This document shows positions 42,713 to 51,533 of a stretch of DNA of 64,000 nt, one piece after another. The first letter of the stretch is position 1, and each line of letters opens with the position of its first letter. Both the position numbers and the translations under genes were made by a program. Location: IMG/VR virus record IMGVR_UViG_3300037010_003037, positions 1 to 64,000 of that record, one strand, 5' to 3'. Source of the DNA: a virus. Under the pieces are notes generated by a model that saw only the letters and a list, made by a program, of their open reading frames with translations, was not told where the DNA came from and ran no database searches.

Positions 42713-42982
42713 ATGTCTTCATCACCTATCGATGCTGCTATTCTTGCCGCTCTTGACGATGTAATTACAAAGCTTGCTAAAGAACTAGTTGTTCTTAATC
42801 CACTCTTGGATGAAAAAAATGCTGACTTGATAATTACTCACAATGGCAGAGACATTGTAATTCACGCCCCCTTGTATTTCAAGGCCTACATTCCAAAGAA
42901 GTACGATAGTTGGAATGTAGTTTTTGTTGAATCTACAGGTAATGAAATTGACATTGACATTGACAGCATCATATCGATATAA
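42713..42982 (+). CDS. Small hypothetical protein (89 aa)
   Basis: Compact alpha/beta protein; begins MSSSPIDAAILAALDD and ends in an acidic DIDIDIDS run. Located 2 nt before thyA. Function not recognised. Confidence 0.55.
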   Translation: MSSSPIDAAILAALDDVITKLAKELVVLNPLLDEKNADLIITHNGRDIVIHAPLYFKAYIPKKYDSWNVVFVESTGNEIDIDIDSIISI

Positions 42983-42984
42983 AA

Positions 42985-43911
42985 ATGGAACAACAATATC
43001 TTCAACTGCTTAATGATGTTCTTCTCAATGGAGAAGATCGTATGGATCGTACTGGTGTTGGCACTCGCTCAGTTTTCGGTCGACAGATTCGCTGTGATTT
43101 AAATGACGGTTTCCCAGCCATTACAACAAAGAAATTGTTTTGGAAACCGTTGGTTGCAGAACTACTGTGGTTCATTGAAGGAAGCGGAGATGAGCGCCGG
43201 CTTGCTGAAATCCAACATGGTACTAGAGATGCAAGCGCAATCACCATTTGGACTGCGAACGCGCAAGCCGATTACTGGAAACACAAAGCAAAATTTGATG
43301 GCGATGTCGGACGCATTTATGGAGTCCAATGGAGAAAATGGCGAGGATTTAAGCTAGATTCAGCAGGTCATGCTGTACAACACGATGATCCAAATAAGAC
43401 TATCACGTTTTTTAATGCAAAAGTTCAGCGCTGGGAAGTTGATCAACTTGCTAATATCATTCATTCACTTAAGTCAAATCCGGCAGACCGTCGAATGATC
43501 TTGAGTGCGTTTAACGCTGGCGAGCTTGATCAGATGGCACTTCCACCATGTCATATGTTCGCGCAGTTTCATTGCAGTGAAAAGGGACGTCTTAGTTGTC
43601 AGGTGTACATTCGTTCAAATGATTTGTTTCTTGGACTGCCATTCAACATTGCCAGTTATGCGTTGCTAACACATATGTTAGCACAGGTAACTGGTAAGAC
43701 GGTTGGAGATTTAATCATCACAATTGGCGATGCACACATTTACCTTAATCACATTGAACAGGTAAAAGAACAGCTTACACGGACACCCTTCAAGGCGCCT
43801 TCCTTAGTTCTGAACCCTAACATAATGGATATTAACCAGTTCACGATGAACGATATCATGTTAAAGAACTACGAATCTCACCCAGCTATTAAAGCACCAA
43901 TGGCGGTTTAA
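42985..43911 (+). CDS. thyA: Thymidylate synthase
   Basis: A 308-residue ThyA that methylates dUMP to dTMP with methylene-tetrahydrofolate. Visible: MDRTGVGTRSVFGRQIR, WGDVGRIYGVQWRKW-type segment, LPPCHMFAQFH with nucleophile C189, RSNDLFLGLPFNIASYALL with N221 (the uracil-selecting Asn), and GDAHIYLNHIEQ. The contrast with the Asp of the 16480 enzyme at the same position shows the division of labour between the two paralogues. The folate cycle is completed by the phage DHFR. Confidence 0.95.
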   Translation: MEQQYLQLLNDVLLNGEDRMDRTGVGTRSVFGRQIRCDLNDGFPAITTKKLFWKPLVAELLWFIEGSGDERRLAEIQHGTRDASAITIWTANAQADYWKHKAKFDGDVGRIYGVQWRKWRGFKLDSAGHAVQHDDPNKTITFFNAKVQRWEVDQLANIIHSLKSNPADRRMILSAFNAGELDQMALPPCHMFAQFHCSEKGRLSCQVYIRSNDLFLGLPFNIASYALLTHMLAQVTGKTVGDLIITIGDAHIYLNHIEQVKEQLTRTPFKAPSLVLNPNIMDINQFTMNDIMLKNYESHPAIKAPMAV

Positions 43912-43912
43912 T

Positions 43913-44290
43913 ATGTTAAATTTCGTTCCTAAAGATTCTATTTCAAAACAGCTGCTTAAAAGCATTCCACGTAAGTTCGTTACTTGGATGGAAAATATAG
44001 ATCATGACCAAATTAATAAAGGTAAATTTGGTGATCTAGAATGGAGAGTTGACACTGATAAGAGCTGGGTCACAGTGCTTTCCAGAGATATTACTGTAAG
44101 GTGGTCAGGATCTCATAACAATCCATCATGGATTGCTGGGTCTGATCCAGCATTTGAGAACATTGTTGACAACCTTGATTTTTTTGTGAGTGTTGAGAAG
44201 TCTATCTATGATGAGCTTGAAAAACTCCAAGAACATTACATCAGTTTAAATGCAACAGAAATTCCAATCCTCAAAAGCGCAGATAAATGA
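43913..44290 (+). CDS. Hypothetical protein (125 aa)
   Basis: Starts MLNFVPKDSISKQLLKSIPRKFV right after thyA; alpha/beta, acidic. Overlaps the next gene by 41 nt. No family recognised. Confidence 0.6.
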   Translation: MLNFVPKDSISKQLLKSIPRKFVTWMENIDHDQINKGKFGDLEWRVDTDKSWVTVLSRDITVRWSGSHNNPSWIAGSDPAFENIVDNLDFFVSVEKSIYDELEKLQEHYISLNATEIPILKSADK

Positions 44291-44696
44291 AATTTTTCGT
44301 CATTTAAGGCCAGTAAGATTTGATTCAAAGTCATTTACTATTGTGCCACAAAGAGATGGCGGTATTTCGTTTATGCTATTACCAAAAGCAAAGGGTGTTT
44401 ATTCTTATTGGGTGTATATTTGTCCAATGAATGCTCCATTCTCAGCTAAGGTTGCGGTGCACAACTTAAGAGACCGAACTAAACGTCAGGTTGAGCCATG
44501 GGGTGAAATTTCATTAAATGATGACCCAATTATTATTCAGCTTTTAAAGTCTGTTATGTCAGAAGAAAAATTATCAACAGAAATATCTAAAATGGCTTTT
44601 GACATAATGATGACGCACTGGGCTGCTGAGGCTAGAAAAGAAAAAGCTAAGTCGTATCATAAAGCAATACAAATTTATAAAGATGATCATCTATGA
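44250..44696 (+). CDS. Hypothetical protein (148 aa)
   Basis: Begins in the 3' end of the previous gene; no later in-frame start is well placed. A central beta region (FTIVPQRDGGISFMLLPKAKGVYSYWVYI) is followed by a helical C-terminus. Ends by ATGA overlap with the macrodomain gene. Confidence 0.6.
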   Translation: MQQKFQSSKAQINEIFRHLRPVRFDSKSFTIVPQRDGGISFMLLPKAKGVYSYWVYICPMNAPFSAKVAVHNLRDRTKRQVEPWGEISLNDDPIIIQLLKSVMSEEKLSTEISKMAFDIMMTHWAAEARKEKAKSYHKAIQIYKDDHL

Positions 44697-45175
44697 AAAA
44701 GATCATTTTTGGTGATATCACAACTGCTCACACACATGAAAACAACATTATTGTTCATGGTTGCAATGCTCATGGTGTAATGGGTTCTGGAGTAGCCATG
44801 GCTATTCGAAACAAATGGCCTGGAGCTTTTGATGAATACAGCGCTTACGTAAAGATGAAAGGCGCCGGTAATCCAGAATTGCTTGGTAAGGTTATTCCAT
44901 ATGCTGATAGTGATAATCATATCATAATCGCGAATGCTATCACGCAGCTTGATTTTGGAAAAGATGGAAAAAAGTACGTAAGCTATCAAGCAATTGATAT
45001 GGTGTTCAAAACCATTGCGGAAATTGCTTCTAACTTCAATGGATCACTTGGAATTCATTATCCACAAATTGGTGCAGGATTTGGCGGTGGTGATTGGACT
45101 ATCATTTCTGATATCATCGAAACCGTGTTTGCTAAGTATCCTTATCTAGATCATTATCTTTGGATAATGGAATGA
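44693..45175 (+). CDS. Macrodomain (ADP-ribose-binding) protein
   Basis: A 160-residue single macrodomain: GDITTAHTHENNIIVHGCNAHGVMGSGVAMAI (Asp and Asn contacts to ADP-ribose and the Gly-rich loop) and later IHYPQIGAGFGGGDW, the phosphate-binding loop. Family members bind ADP-ribose or remove it from proteins, or hydrolyse ADP-ribose-1''-phosphate from tRNA splicing. It sits immediately upstream of a large ADP-ribosyltransferase gene on the same strand, which suggests a role in reversing or reading that modification. Confidence 0.88.
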   Translation: MKKIIFGDITTAHTHENNIIVHGCNAHGVMGSGVAMAIRNKWPGAFDEYSAYVKMKGAGNPELLGKVIPYADSDNHIIIANAITQLDFGKDGKKYVSYQAIDMVFKTIAEIASNFNGSLGIHYPQIGAGFGGGDWTIISDIIETVFAKYPYLDHYLWIME

Positions 45176-45228
45176 AGCTCAAATTACACCCACTGTACTA
45201 AATGCAAATCACCTTTTGCCATGATTTC

Positions 45229-45236
45229 AGTAAATA
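45229..45236 (+). promoter_or_regulatory. T4-late-type promoter motif (AGTAAATA)
   Basis: Thirty-one nt before the ATG of the large ADP-ribosyltransferase; a weaker match to the TATAAATA consensus than the copies at 57809 and 59264. Confidence 0.4.
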
Positions 45237-45266
45237 AGGGTATTGGAAAACTTTAAAATTCACATT

Positions 45267-46985
45267 ATGTTACTAAAACTACTACTCTTACAAGAAGCAT
45301 CTAGCCTTAGTATTTCTGAGGTAAAAAAAGCTATTCAAAAAGATAAACGTGTATCTCAAGTTCTAAAAAAGGACTTAAAGCTTTCTGACATTCAGAACCC
45401 AGAAACATTTCTTGCGACGTTGAAATACTATATTTTCAATAATGAAAATGTGCGCAATTTCGTTGAAACACGCAACAACATTCGTGACATTGGTGTTTCT
45501 GAGTTCAAAAGATGGCGAACTTTAAGAGCAAATGAATTAACGGATGAAAACATTGAGTGGTTGAGCGAATTTGTACAACTGCTTTTCAAGGAATACGCTT
45601 ATGTAGAGCGTGGATCAATGTCGTCTAAGTTGAAACGCGAGCTTGAGGACTGGCTAAATTCTAACACCAGCCGCCATGTTCTATCTCCATGGGCTCAAAA
45701 GGAACTTATGTCGATTCCTAATCTTCGCCCAAACAAGCGAGTGCTAGTGTATCGTGGTATCTTGTTTAAGGAACATGATTTAAAGTCAGAAAAATCATAT
45801 GATGGTACGTTGGAAGAAGGTAATGGAATTAAATTCCTAAAATCTATTAAAAATGGCGGGCGTGAAGTTGATCTAACATGGAATAGACCTTCTAGCTGGA
45901 CGGTTGATAAAAACATAGCAGAGCGATTTGCTATGTATGGGCCAGCATCAAGCAGTTTTGATGCCACACTTCAATGGCTAGATCGTTCTATGAAACAACA
46001 AGCCATTGATGGCGCTCTTGGATTTGTCATCTCTACTTTTGCTAGGCCAGAAGATATTCTGATTGATATGCGCAGATTATCGGCAAATGGCATAGCTTTA
46101 AAACATGGTGATGAAGGTGAAATTATTCTGAAACCGGGCACATATACAGCACGTATTGTTAAAAAGTATACTGTTAAAGGTGAGGTTGACCCGGAAGCAG
46201 TTGAATCACATGATAATGAAGAACTGAACAAAGCGATTGAAGCTGCAGATGATTTTGTGAAAACTATGAAAGTTCCTTCTGATCTTGGTGATCTCACTAA
46301 AATTAATGATTCTAACTTTAAAATCATTCGTGCGGCACAAATTGCCCAAGATATACCAAAGTTTAGAAAACTTGTTTTAGACAGTACTACGACACAAGTT
46401 ATTCATGAATTTGATAAGTTACTTGATTTTTATAAGAAAAATTTACATAATCTAGAGAATGATGATCTTAGTGCTGACAATTTAATTAGTAATCAAGATG
46501 TTAAGAAAAGAGCCGATTCACTAAAGAAATTTCTCAATATATTGAGACGTGATGTTCGTCATTCAAAATTTGCTAATTCTGATACATCAAAATCAAAAGG
46601 TAAAATTCATGAGCTTACAGCTGAAGAATTTAGATCAACAATCAATCCTGCTGATCTTAAACCTTTAGAAACTGACTTACTTGTTAAAGGCAGAATAGTT
46701 GAAAAGTCAAACATTAAAACTATTGATTTTCTTGCATCAGCTGCAGGTCTTAAGCTGCCAAGTACACATTTTCACATGCTTAGCGTTGCTAAACAGCAAT
46801 CTTTTTTAAATGAAGTATTCTTTAAGTTTCTAGAAAAACTTGGACTTGAACCTTCAAATGATTATAAAGAAAATGTAACACGTGTTCTTAATCTCTTAAA
46901 GAAGGCGTATCGAAATTACGTCATGATTGATATTATTCAGACTGCTGAAAAAGCCCTTAAGGGAAATGGAGATGAATATTGGTAA
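45267..46985 (+). CDS. Alt-like NAD:arginine ADP-ribosyltransferase, probably packaged
   Basis: A 572-residue protein starting MLLKLLLLQE|ASSLS, a LxE-ended leader like T4 internal proteins. An ART core of the R-S-E class is clear: VLVYRGILF (R163), SSWTVDKNIAERFA (S209-T212), and GDEGEIILKPG with E283-G-E285, the ExE of arginine-specific enzymes. The N-terminal 140 residues and the long helical C-terminal part (about 320-572) are unrecognised. T4 Alt enters with the DNA and ADP-ribosylates host RNA polymerase alpha; the same is proposed here. The ATG at 45267 is chosen because it starts the leader. Confidence 0.8.
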   Translation: MLLKLLLLQEASSLSISEVKKAIQKDKRVSQVLKKDLKLSDIQNPETFLATLKYYIFNNENVRNFVETRNNIRDIGVSEFKRWRTLRANELTDENIEWLSEFVQLLFKEYAYVERGSMSSKLKRELEDWLNSNTSRHVLSPWAQKELMSIPNLRPNKRVLVYRGILFKEHDLKSEKSYDGTLEEGNGIKFLKSIKNGGREVDLTWNRPSSWTVDKNIAERFAMYGPASSSFDATLQWLDRSMKQQAIDGALGFVISTFARPEDILIDMRRLSANGIALKHGDEGEIILKPGTYTARIVKKYTVKGEVDPEAVESHDNEELNKAIEAADDFVKTMKVPSDLGDLTKINDSNFKIIRAAQIAQDIPKFRKLVLDSTTTQVIHEFDKLLDFYKKNLHNLENDDLSADNLISNQDVKKRADSLKKFLNILRRDVRHSKFANSDTSKSKGKIHELTAEEFRSTINPADLKPLETDLLVKGRIVEKSNIKTIDFLASAAGLKLPSTHFHMLSVAKQQSFLNEVFFKFLEKLGLEPSNDYKENVTRVLNLLKKAYRNYVMIDIIQTAEKALKGNGDEYW

Positions 46986-48072
46986 CCTTTCATTAGAAAA
47001 AACTCCACGTAAAGTTTCACAAATAATTTTTGAATTTCTTGCAAATAGGCTTCCAATCCGTGATGGGAAGCGCCGTGGTGAGGGGTTTAAAAATACTGGT
47101 GCGTATCAAATTCGTATTATGCCTGTAGATTCAAAAAATACTAACAATCTACTAAATGAAACATTGTCGCAAATAAAATCTATTAAAGAACAACAGCTTG
47201 AAATAAAAAACGTTAAAGTAAATGCGAAATCACTTCACTCGCAAAAATTTTCAAGCATTCAGTTTGATGTCGACAATATCACGTATGATGTAGTAATTGC
47301 TGCAGGAGCAAATAAAGGTGAATCATTTGAAAATGAAATCTTGTTTAATCTCAATAATTTCATCGCTGGTATAGATGATAATGTAGAAGCCAAAAAAGCA
47401 CTTGAAGCTATTCAATCAGTTGAACCTTCTATTACTCCTGACCAAATTGATATTATTTCAAAGCGTCAAGGAAAAACTCGACGTGCTAACATAAATGATT
47501 CAGATGAGATTGGTAAGATTATTGCTGATCTTATTATCAGAATGAAGAATGGTAATGAACACTATATCTCATTGAAAAACCTGAATGGCACAAACATCGC
47601 GCAATTTGGTATCGCGAGCATCTTTGATGATAATTTGAATGCTAATACATCTAACCCGCTATGGAATAAATGGTTAGCCCCTTTTAATTTGGATTCAAAG
47701 AAGATTACAGCTGGTTTAAAATCTTACCAAACAAAACAAAAACCATCATTTACTACAGAAGAAACTATTAACAAGAAGCTTACACCCAATTCTGCAGCGT
47801 ACGCACTTCTTGAAAATATGTGGGGCACAGGATATATCTATCTTCGTGAGAAAAGAAATGGGTGGGAAGCAATGAAGATAGACAAAGAATACTTAGCGCA
47901 AAATCTTTTAAAAGATCTTGAGATAGTTAAAATTCTTTACCCTTCTGAAGAACGGAAATCTGTTGAAGTATATTTGAAGTTTACTAATGGTAGTTATAGA
48001 GTTAGATTAAGAAATAAGAATGATCCAAAGTGCCTTAAACCTACGATCATTCAGCTTGAAAAAACTAAATAA
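46972..48072 (+). CDS. Hypothetical protein (366 aa) after the ADP-ribosyltransferase
   Basis: Overlaps the ART stop by 14 nt (MNIGNLSLEKTPRK). Contains a KRRGEGFKNTGAYQIRIMP segment near the N-terminus and, around 90-210, SFENEILFNLNNF and NEHYISLKNLNGTNIAQFG. The E...SLK pattern recalls restriction-type PD-(D/E)XK nucleases, but the metal site is not convincing. Possibly partners with the ART. Confidence 0.55.
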   Translation: MNIGNLSLEKTPRKVSQIIFEFLANRLPIRDGKRRGEGFKNTGAYQIRIMPVDSKNTNNLLNETLSQIKSIKEQQLEIKNVKVNAKSLHSQKFSSIQFDVDNITYDVVIAAGANKGESFENEILFNLNNFIAGIDDNVEAKKALEAIQSVEPSITPDQIDIISKRQGKTRRANINDSDEIGKIIADLIIRMKNGNEHYISLKNLNGTNIAQFGIASIFDDNLNANTSNPLWNKWLAPFNLDSKKITAGLKSYQTKQKPSFTTEETINKKLTPNSAAYALLENMWGTGYIYLREKRNGWEAMKIDKEYLAQNLLKDLEIVKILYPSEERKSVEVYLKFTNGSYRVRLRNKNDPKCLKPTIIQLEKTK

Positions 48073-48075
48073 ATA
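48068..48075 (+). promoter_or_regulatory. T4-late-type promoter motif (AATAAATA)
   Basis: Overlaps the stop of the preceding gene and lies 37 nt before the 48112 start. Confidence 0.45.
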
Positions 48076-48111
48076 TTTTCTCATTAATAATAAACACTAA
48101 GGACAGGAGTA

Positions 48112-48483
48112 ATGTCAAGACACGAATACGAACATCATGTTCCTCGTAATTACAAAAATAAAAGTAAGCAACGAGTTTCTGAAGATTTTGATGAAAATAG
48201 ACCGGCAAAAATAAGCTTTAAGCCATACTTGCTTCAAATACGTGAGCAAGAAACTATGGATGAAATGTATATTGAGCCCGTTTATAAACCTGGTGAGATT
48301 GTTGATTTAACACCAGAACACGAGAAACAAATTATCGAGGATTTTGTTAGATGGTCTGGAGGATATTACCCAGATGAAATGAATGACTCAGAACTTCAAG
48401 AATATGCCACTAAAGCTTCTGCAGCAGAATTTGATTCAGACACGGTTCTTAGGTTTATACGAAACTACGTTAAGGAAGACTAA
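48112..48483 (+). CDS. Hypothetical protein (123 aa)
   Basis: ACAGGAG precedes the ATG. Basic N-terminus (RHEYEHHVPRNYKNKSKQR), acidic C-terminus, no recognised domain. Ends at the first base of the next gene (TAATG). Confidence 0.6.
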   Translation: MSRHEYEHHVPRNYKNKSKQRVSEDFDENRPAKISFKPYLLQIREQETMDEMYIEPVYKPGEIVDLTPEHEKQIIEDFVRWSGGYYPDEMNDSELQEYATKASAAEFDSDTVLRFIRNYVKED

Positions 48484-48974
48484 TGTTAGTAGTTCCTATT
48501 CACAAAGATACCATTCTTACAAAAGATGGCAATAAATTACGCGTTATAGAGTACACCAACTATAAAGAGGGTGGACCGGCAGTTTACGCAAAGTCTCCTG
48601 CAAAAGAAGTTATTCTTGTTTACTTCTTCGACATCGCAGAGATAAATGGGACAAAAGTAGAATACGAGCGCAGTTCAAAAGTGTTCAGAGCTTTTGGAAA
48701 AATTTTTAGAGAACAGCATCTTCCTCAGCCTGATGATACCATTATTGTCCTTAAGAATAGTATTTCTGATGAAGATCAGAAATCAAGCGCTAAGGTAGAA
48801 TCACTAAAGCTAAAATCAAAATTACTTGGTGTAAATAAAGGGTTGCTTATTAAAGACGATCAAGGAAATTACTATCGTCTAAAACAAATTTTAGATATTG
48901 AGCGTGCTTTAGGTGGAAATAACTTTGACAGAGACGTTTTTATGGCAATGTATAAGGATTATGCGGGAGTCTAA
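48483..48974 (+). CDS. Hypothetical protein (163 aa)
   Basis: Alpha/beta protein beginning MLVVPIHKDTILTKDGNKLRV with a small SH3-like beta start, then a KSKLLGVNKGLLIKDDQGN segment. Located with late genes; structural or assembly role possible but unproven. Confidence 0.6.
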   Translation: MLVVPIHKDTILTKDGNKLRVIEYTNYKEGGPAVYAKSPAKEVILVYFFDIAEINGTKVEYERSSKVFRAFGKIFREQHLPQPDDTIIVLKNSISDEDQKSSAKVESLKLKSKLLGVNKGLLIKDDQGNYYRLKQILDIERALGGNNFDRDVFMAMYKDYAGV

Positions 48975-48976
48975 AT

Positions 48977-49198
48977 ATGAAGATGCTTGGTCAAGAAATT
49001 TATACACACGAAGAATTTAATACTTTTCTTCAGGAAAAATTTAATCCTTTAAAAGCGCACACTGCGGCACATAATGACATGATTATTTTTCAAAAACAAG
49101 AAATTGAAGAGCTAAAGAAAAACTTAAACAGATATAAGATTTTAACTATTGCTGCTATGTTAATATCTATCATTACCGTCGCGTTAACTGTACTATAA
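48977..49198 (+). CDS. Small coiled-coil protein with C-terminal membrane anchor (73 aa)
   Basis: About 45 residues of charged helix (QKQEIEELKKNLNRYK) followed by one hydrophobic segment at the C-terminus (TIAAMLISIITVALTVL). Tail-anchored topology; in this position a lysis or head-tail accessory role is possible. Confidence 0.6.
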   Translation: MKMLGQEIYTHEEFNTFLQEKFNPLKAHTAAHNDMIIFQKQEIEELKKNLNRYKILTIAAMLISIITVALTVL

Positions 49199-49200
49199 GC

Positions 49201-49208
49201 ACTAAATA
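49201..49208 (+). promoter_or_regulatory. T4-late-type promoter motif (ACTAAATA)
   Basis: Begins 3 nt after the previous stop and lies 24 nt before the 49232 start of a structural gene run. Confidence 0.45.
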
Positions 49209-49231
49209 TACCCATATAATATGGAAACGCT

Positions 49232-49450
49232 ATGTCAAAGCTTGATTTTTTCGCTAATCTTGAAGATGAGATAAAATCTCCTAAGAAGAAATACCAGTTG
49301 TTTGAAGCAAAAATAGGCTTTGAGACTGGTAAGGTTCTCATTCCACTTGAGAATGCTGATGCATTTGAAGCCGCCGCTTTAAAAGCTAAACCAAAAACAC
49401 GAACATCATTTTTAGCGTTAGCTAAAAAATTTGGGGGCCGTGCTGAATGA
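49232..49450 (+). CDS. Small hypothetical protein (72 aa)
   Basis: Starts MSKLDFFANLEDEIKSPKKKY; Lys/Ala-rich C-terminus. Overlaps the next gene by 4 nt (ATGA). Likely a virion accessory or assembly factor by position only. Confidence 0.55.
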   Translation: MSKLDFFANLEDEIKSPKKKYQLFEAKIGFETGKVLIPLENADAFEAAALKAKPKTRTSFLALAKKFGGRAE

Positions 49451-50118
49451 GTGATTGCTCTCTACAACTTTTTTCTAACAATGCGGTTGCGTTACTTCAA
49501 AACGATGTCTCGCCAACTGATTTAGTTATTCAAGTTCAACCTGGGCTTGGGAAATTTTTCCCGCAACCAACTAATGCTGGTGAGTGGTTTCTAATTACAT
49601 TAGAAACCACTTCTGCACCTTTTCAACATGAGATCATTAAGATCATTGGTAGAACAGGAGATGTTCTTATCGTTGATCCAGCAGGCAGAGGATGGGAAGC
49701 TACCACACCAAGAGCTTGGGCAGCAAACGAAACTCTAGTTGACCATCGTATTACCGCAGGTTCGCTTCGATGTTTTCAACGAAGTACAACATCAAATTTC
49801 GGGGATACTACTCTAGGTCTTACAGTAGAAGTTGGCAATACTGAAAATGCTAACTCTCTTGACATTACTAGGTTAAATAAAACATGCAAGTGGATTGTTA
49901 CTATTGAAACTGCTGATAACAGAATTTGCATGATAGAAATTCTAGCAGTGTATAAGCCAGGTAATCCTATTTGGAATCGCTACTCAAAGGTTGGCGATAA
50001 TATAAGTGTAGCGTTTGATGTACTTGATGCTACAACTCAGATGATTCTTAGCATATCAAATACAGATACATTTAACTTTACAAAAGTAGACGTAATGCGA
50101 TTACAGCACTACGCATGA
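49447..50118 (+). CDS. Probable tail/baseplate structural protein (223 aa)
   Basis: Beta-rich; contains EIIKIIGRTGDVLIVDPAGRGWEATTPRAW and NETLVDHRITAGSL, a pattern typical of phage proteins at the base of tail fibres. It precedes the fibre genes, suggesting an adaptor or proximal fibre subunit. Confidence 0.6.
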   Translation: MSDCSLQLFSNNAVALLQNDVSPTDLVIQVQPGLGKFFPQPTNAGEWFLITLETTSAPFQHEIIKIIGRTGDVLIVDPAGRGWEATTPRAWAANETLVDHRITAGSLRCFQRSTTSNFGDTTLGLTVEVGNTENANSLDITRLNKTCKWIVTIETADNRICMIEILAVYKPGNPIWNRYSKVGDNISVAFDVLDATTQMILSISNTDTFNFTKVDVMRLQHYA

Positions 50119-50124
50119 TAAATA
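50117..50124 (+). promoter_or_regulatory. T4-late-type promoter motif (GATAAATA)
   Basis: Overlaps the previous stop codon, 48 nt before the tail-fibre ATG at 50173. Confidence 0.5.
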
Positions 50125-50172
50125 TTAAACAACCAATAGGTTGAAACCAATCTTTGAAAAAGAGGAGACACG

Positions 50173-51507
50173 ATGTCAACTGATTTCTTTCGCATTTACC
50201 GCGGCTTAGAGCTTGATGAAGCCGCACAATTTCTAACCGGTATCGGTGCTCCAGGAGCTGCTGATGATACTTCTACCGCTCCACGCGGTTCATACTTTAC
50301 AGATACAGCAACTGGCGACTTTTACATTAAGGTGGCGCAAGGTGTTGGTACTGATAAGTGGAAGCGCGTAGCTACTGAAGACTATGTTTCAACCGTGACT
50401 TCTACCGGTATATCGTGGCGTGAACCAGTTGCTGTAATTGATACAACTGCTACCGATGTAACTACACTTAAAGCAGACCTTGATGCTGATAATTTTATCC
50501 AAGGTGTTCCAGTTACAGCTGGGATGCGCATCCTTGGTGCTAATGTTACTGGCAACAAGAATATTTTTGTTGTAAGCGGAACTGCAGGCAACTGGACTCT
50601 GACCGAAGATTTAAATCTAGAATCTGCTGGCGATGCTGTTTATGTTATTGGTGGCGATGATGCTGGCAAGACCTTCCAGTATGATGGCACTAATTGGACA
50701 TGGATCTTAGGTCAAGCAAACACTGAAGATGCATTTATTCGCGCATTTATTGGCAAGGATGCTGCTGGAAATGAGCTACCATTATACACTAGCACGCACG
50801 TTATCAGCAACAATGACAGTCTTGAAACTGCAGCTGGTAAGCTTGATGCAGAAGCAGGATATGCTAATGCGTTCATAGGTAAAACTGGTGTTGGTAATGT
50901 ACTTCCAAACTACAGCTCAGTAAACGTTGTTGCTAATGGCGATAATCTTGAAACAGCTATTGGTAAACTAGATGCTGAGATTGGCCCGGCAGTCGTTAAT
51001 GGAACGGTCATTCAAGCATCCAATACAGCAAATGCAAACATCACTGCTCTTGATGGTGAAGTTGGCCATATCGACACATATCTTGGTAAGACTGCTGGTA
51101 ATAGCACTCCAAATTATTCTTCTACAAGTTTTGTTGCAACTAATGATAGTCTAACAACTGCAGTTGGTAAGCTTGATGCAGCAATTGCATCTACCAGCCT
51201 TACATGTACAGTAACCAATGTAACATCTATTACTGCTGTTGACACCGTTACTGGTGTTGCTGCTGAATGGAATGTTTATATTCGACAGTCTGACACACCT
51301 ACCAACGTTCGTGTATTCAAGGTGTTTGCAATGCATAATGGTACTGACGTTGACAGCACTATTTTCGCGACTCTGTCAAGTGGTGGTGCGATTTCGGGAT
51401 TCCATGCCACTGTCACTCTTAGTGGTGGTAGCCTTGTTCTTAACGTTCAGTCTACAGTAGCCGTTGATGTTAAGGCACAACGTCTGTCTGCTATTGCAGC
51501 GTTTTAA
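50173..51507 (+). CDS. Tail fibre protein with about 42-residue repeats (444 aa)
   Basis: N-terminal MSTDFFRIYRGLELD head, then ASYFTDTATGDFYIK-type domain, then three to four repeats of AFIGK...LPxYSSxxVVxNxDxLETAxGKLDAE between about residues 190 and 330, a shaft module common in large-phage fibres, and a beta-rich C-terminal tip. GAGGAG supports the start. One of three consecutive fibre-type genes. Confidence 0.8.
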   Translation: MSTDFFRIYRGLELDEAAQFLTGIGAPGAADDTSTAPRGSYFTDTATGDFYIKVAQGVGTDKWKRVATEDYVSTVTSTGISWREPVAVIDTTATDVTTLKADLDADNFIQGVPVTAGMRILGANVTGNKNIFVVSGTAGNWTLTEDLNLESAGDAVYVIGGDDAGKTFQYDGTNWTWILGQANTEDAFIRAFIGKDAAGNELPLYTSTHVISNNDSLETAAGKLDAEAGYANAFIGKTGVGNVLPNYSSVNVVANGDNLETAIGKLDAEIGPAVVNGTVIQASNTANANITALDGEVGHIDTYLGKTAGNSTPNYSSTSFVATNDSLTTAVGKLDAAIASTSLTCTVTNVTSITAVDTVTGVAAEWNVYIRQSDTPTNVRVFKVFAMHNGTDVDSTIFATLSSGGAISGFHATVTLSGGSLVLNVQSTVAVDVKAQRLSAIAAF

Positions 51508-51533
51508 TTAATGTAACTTTGAAGAGATTGTAA

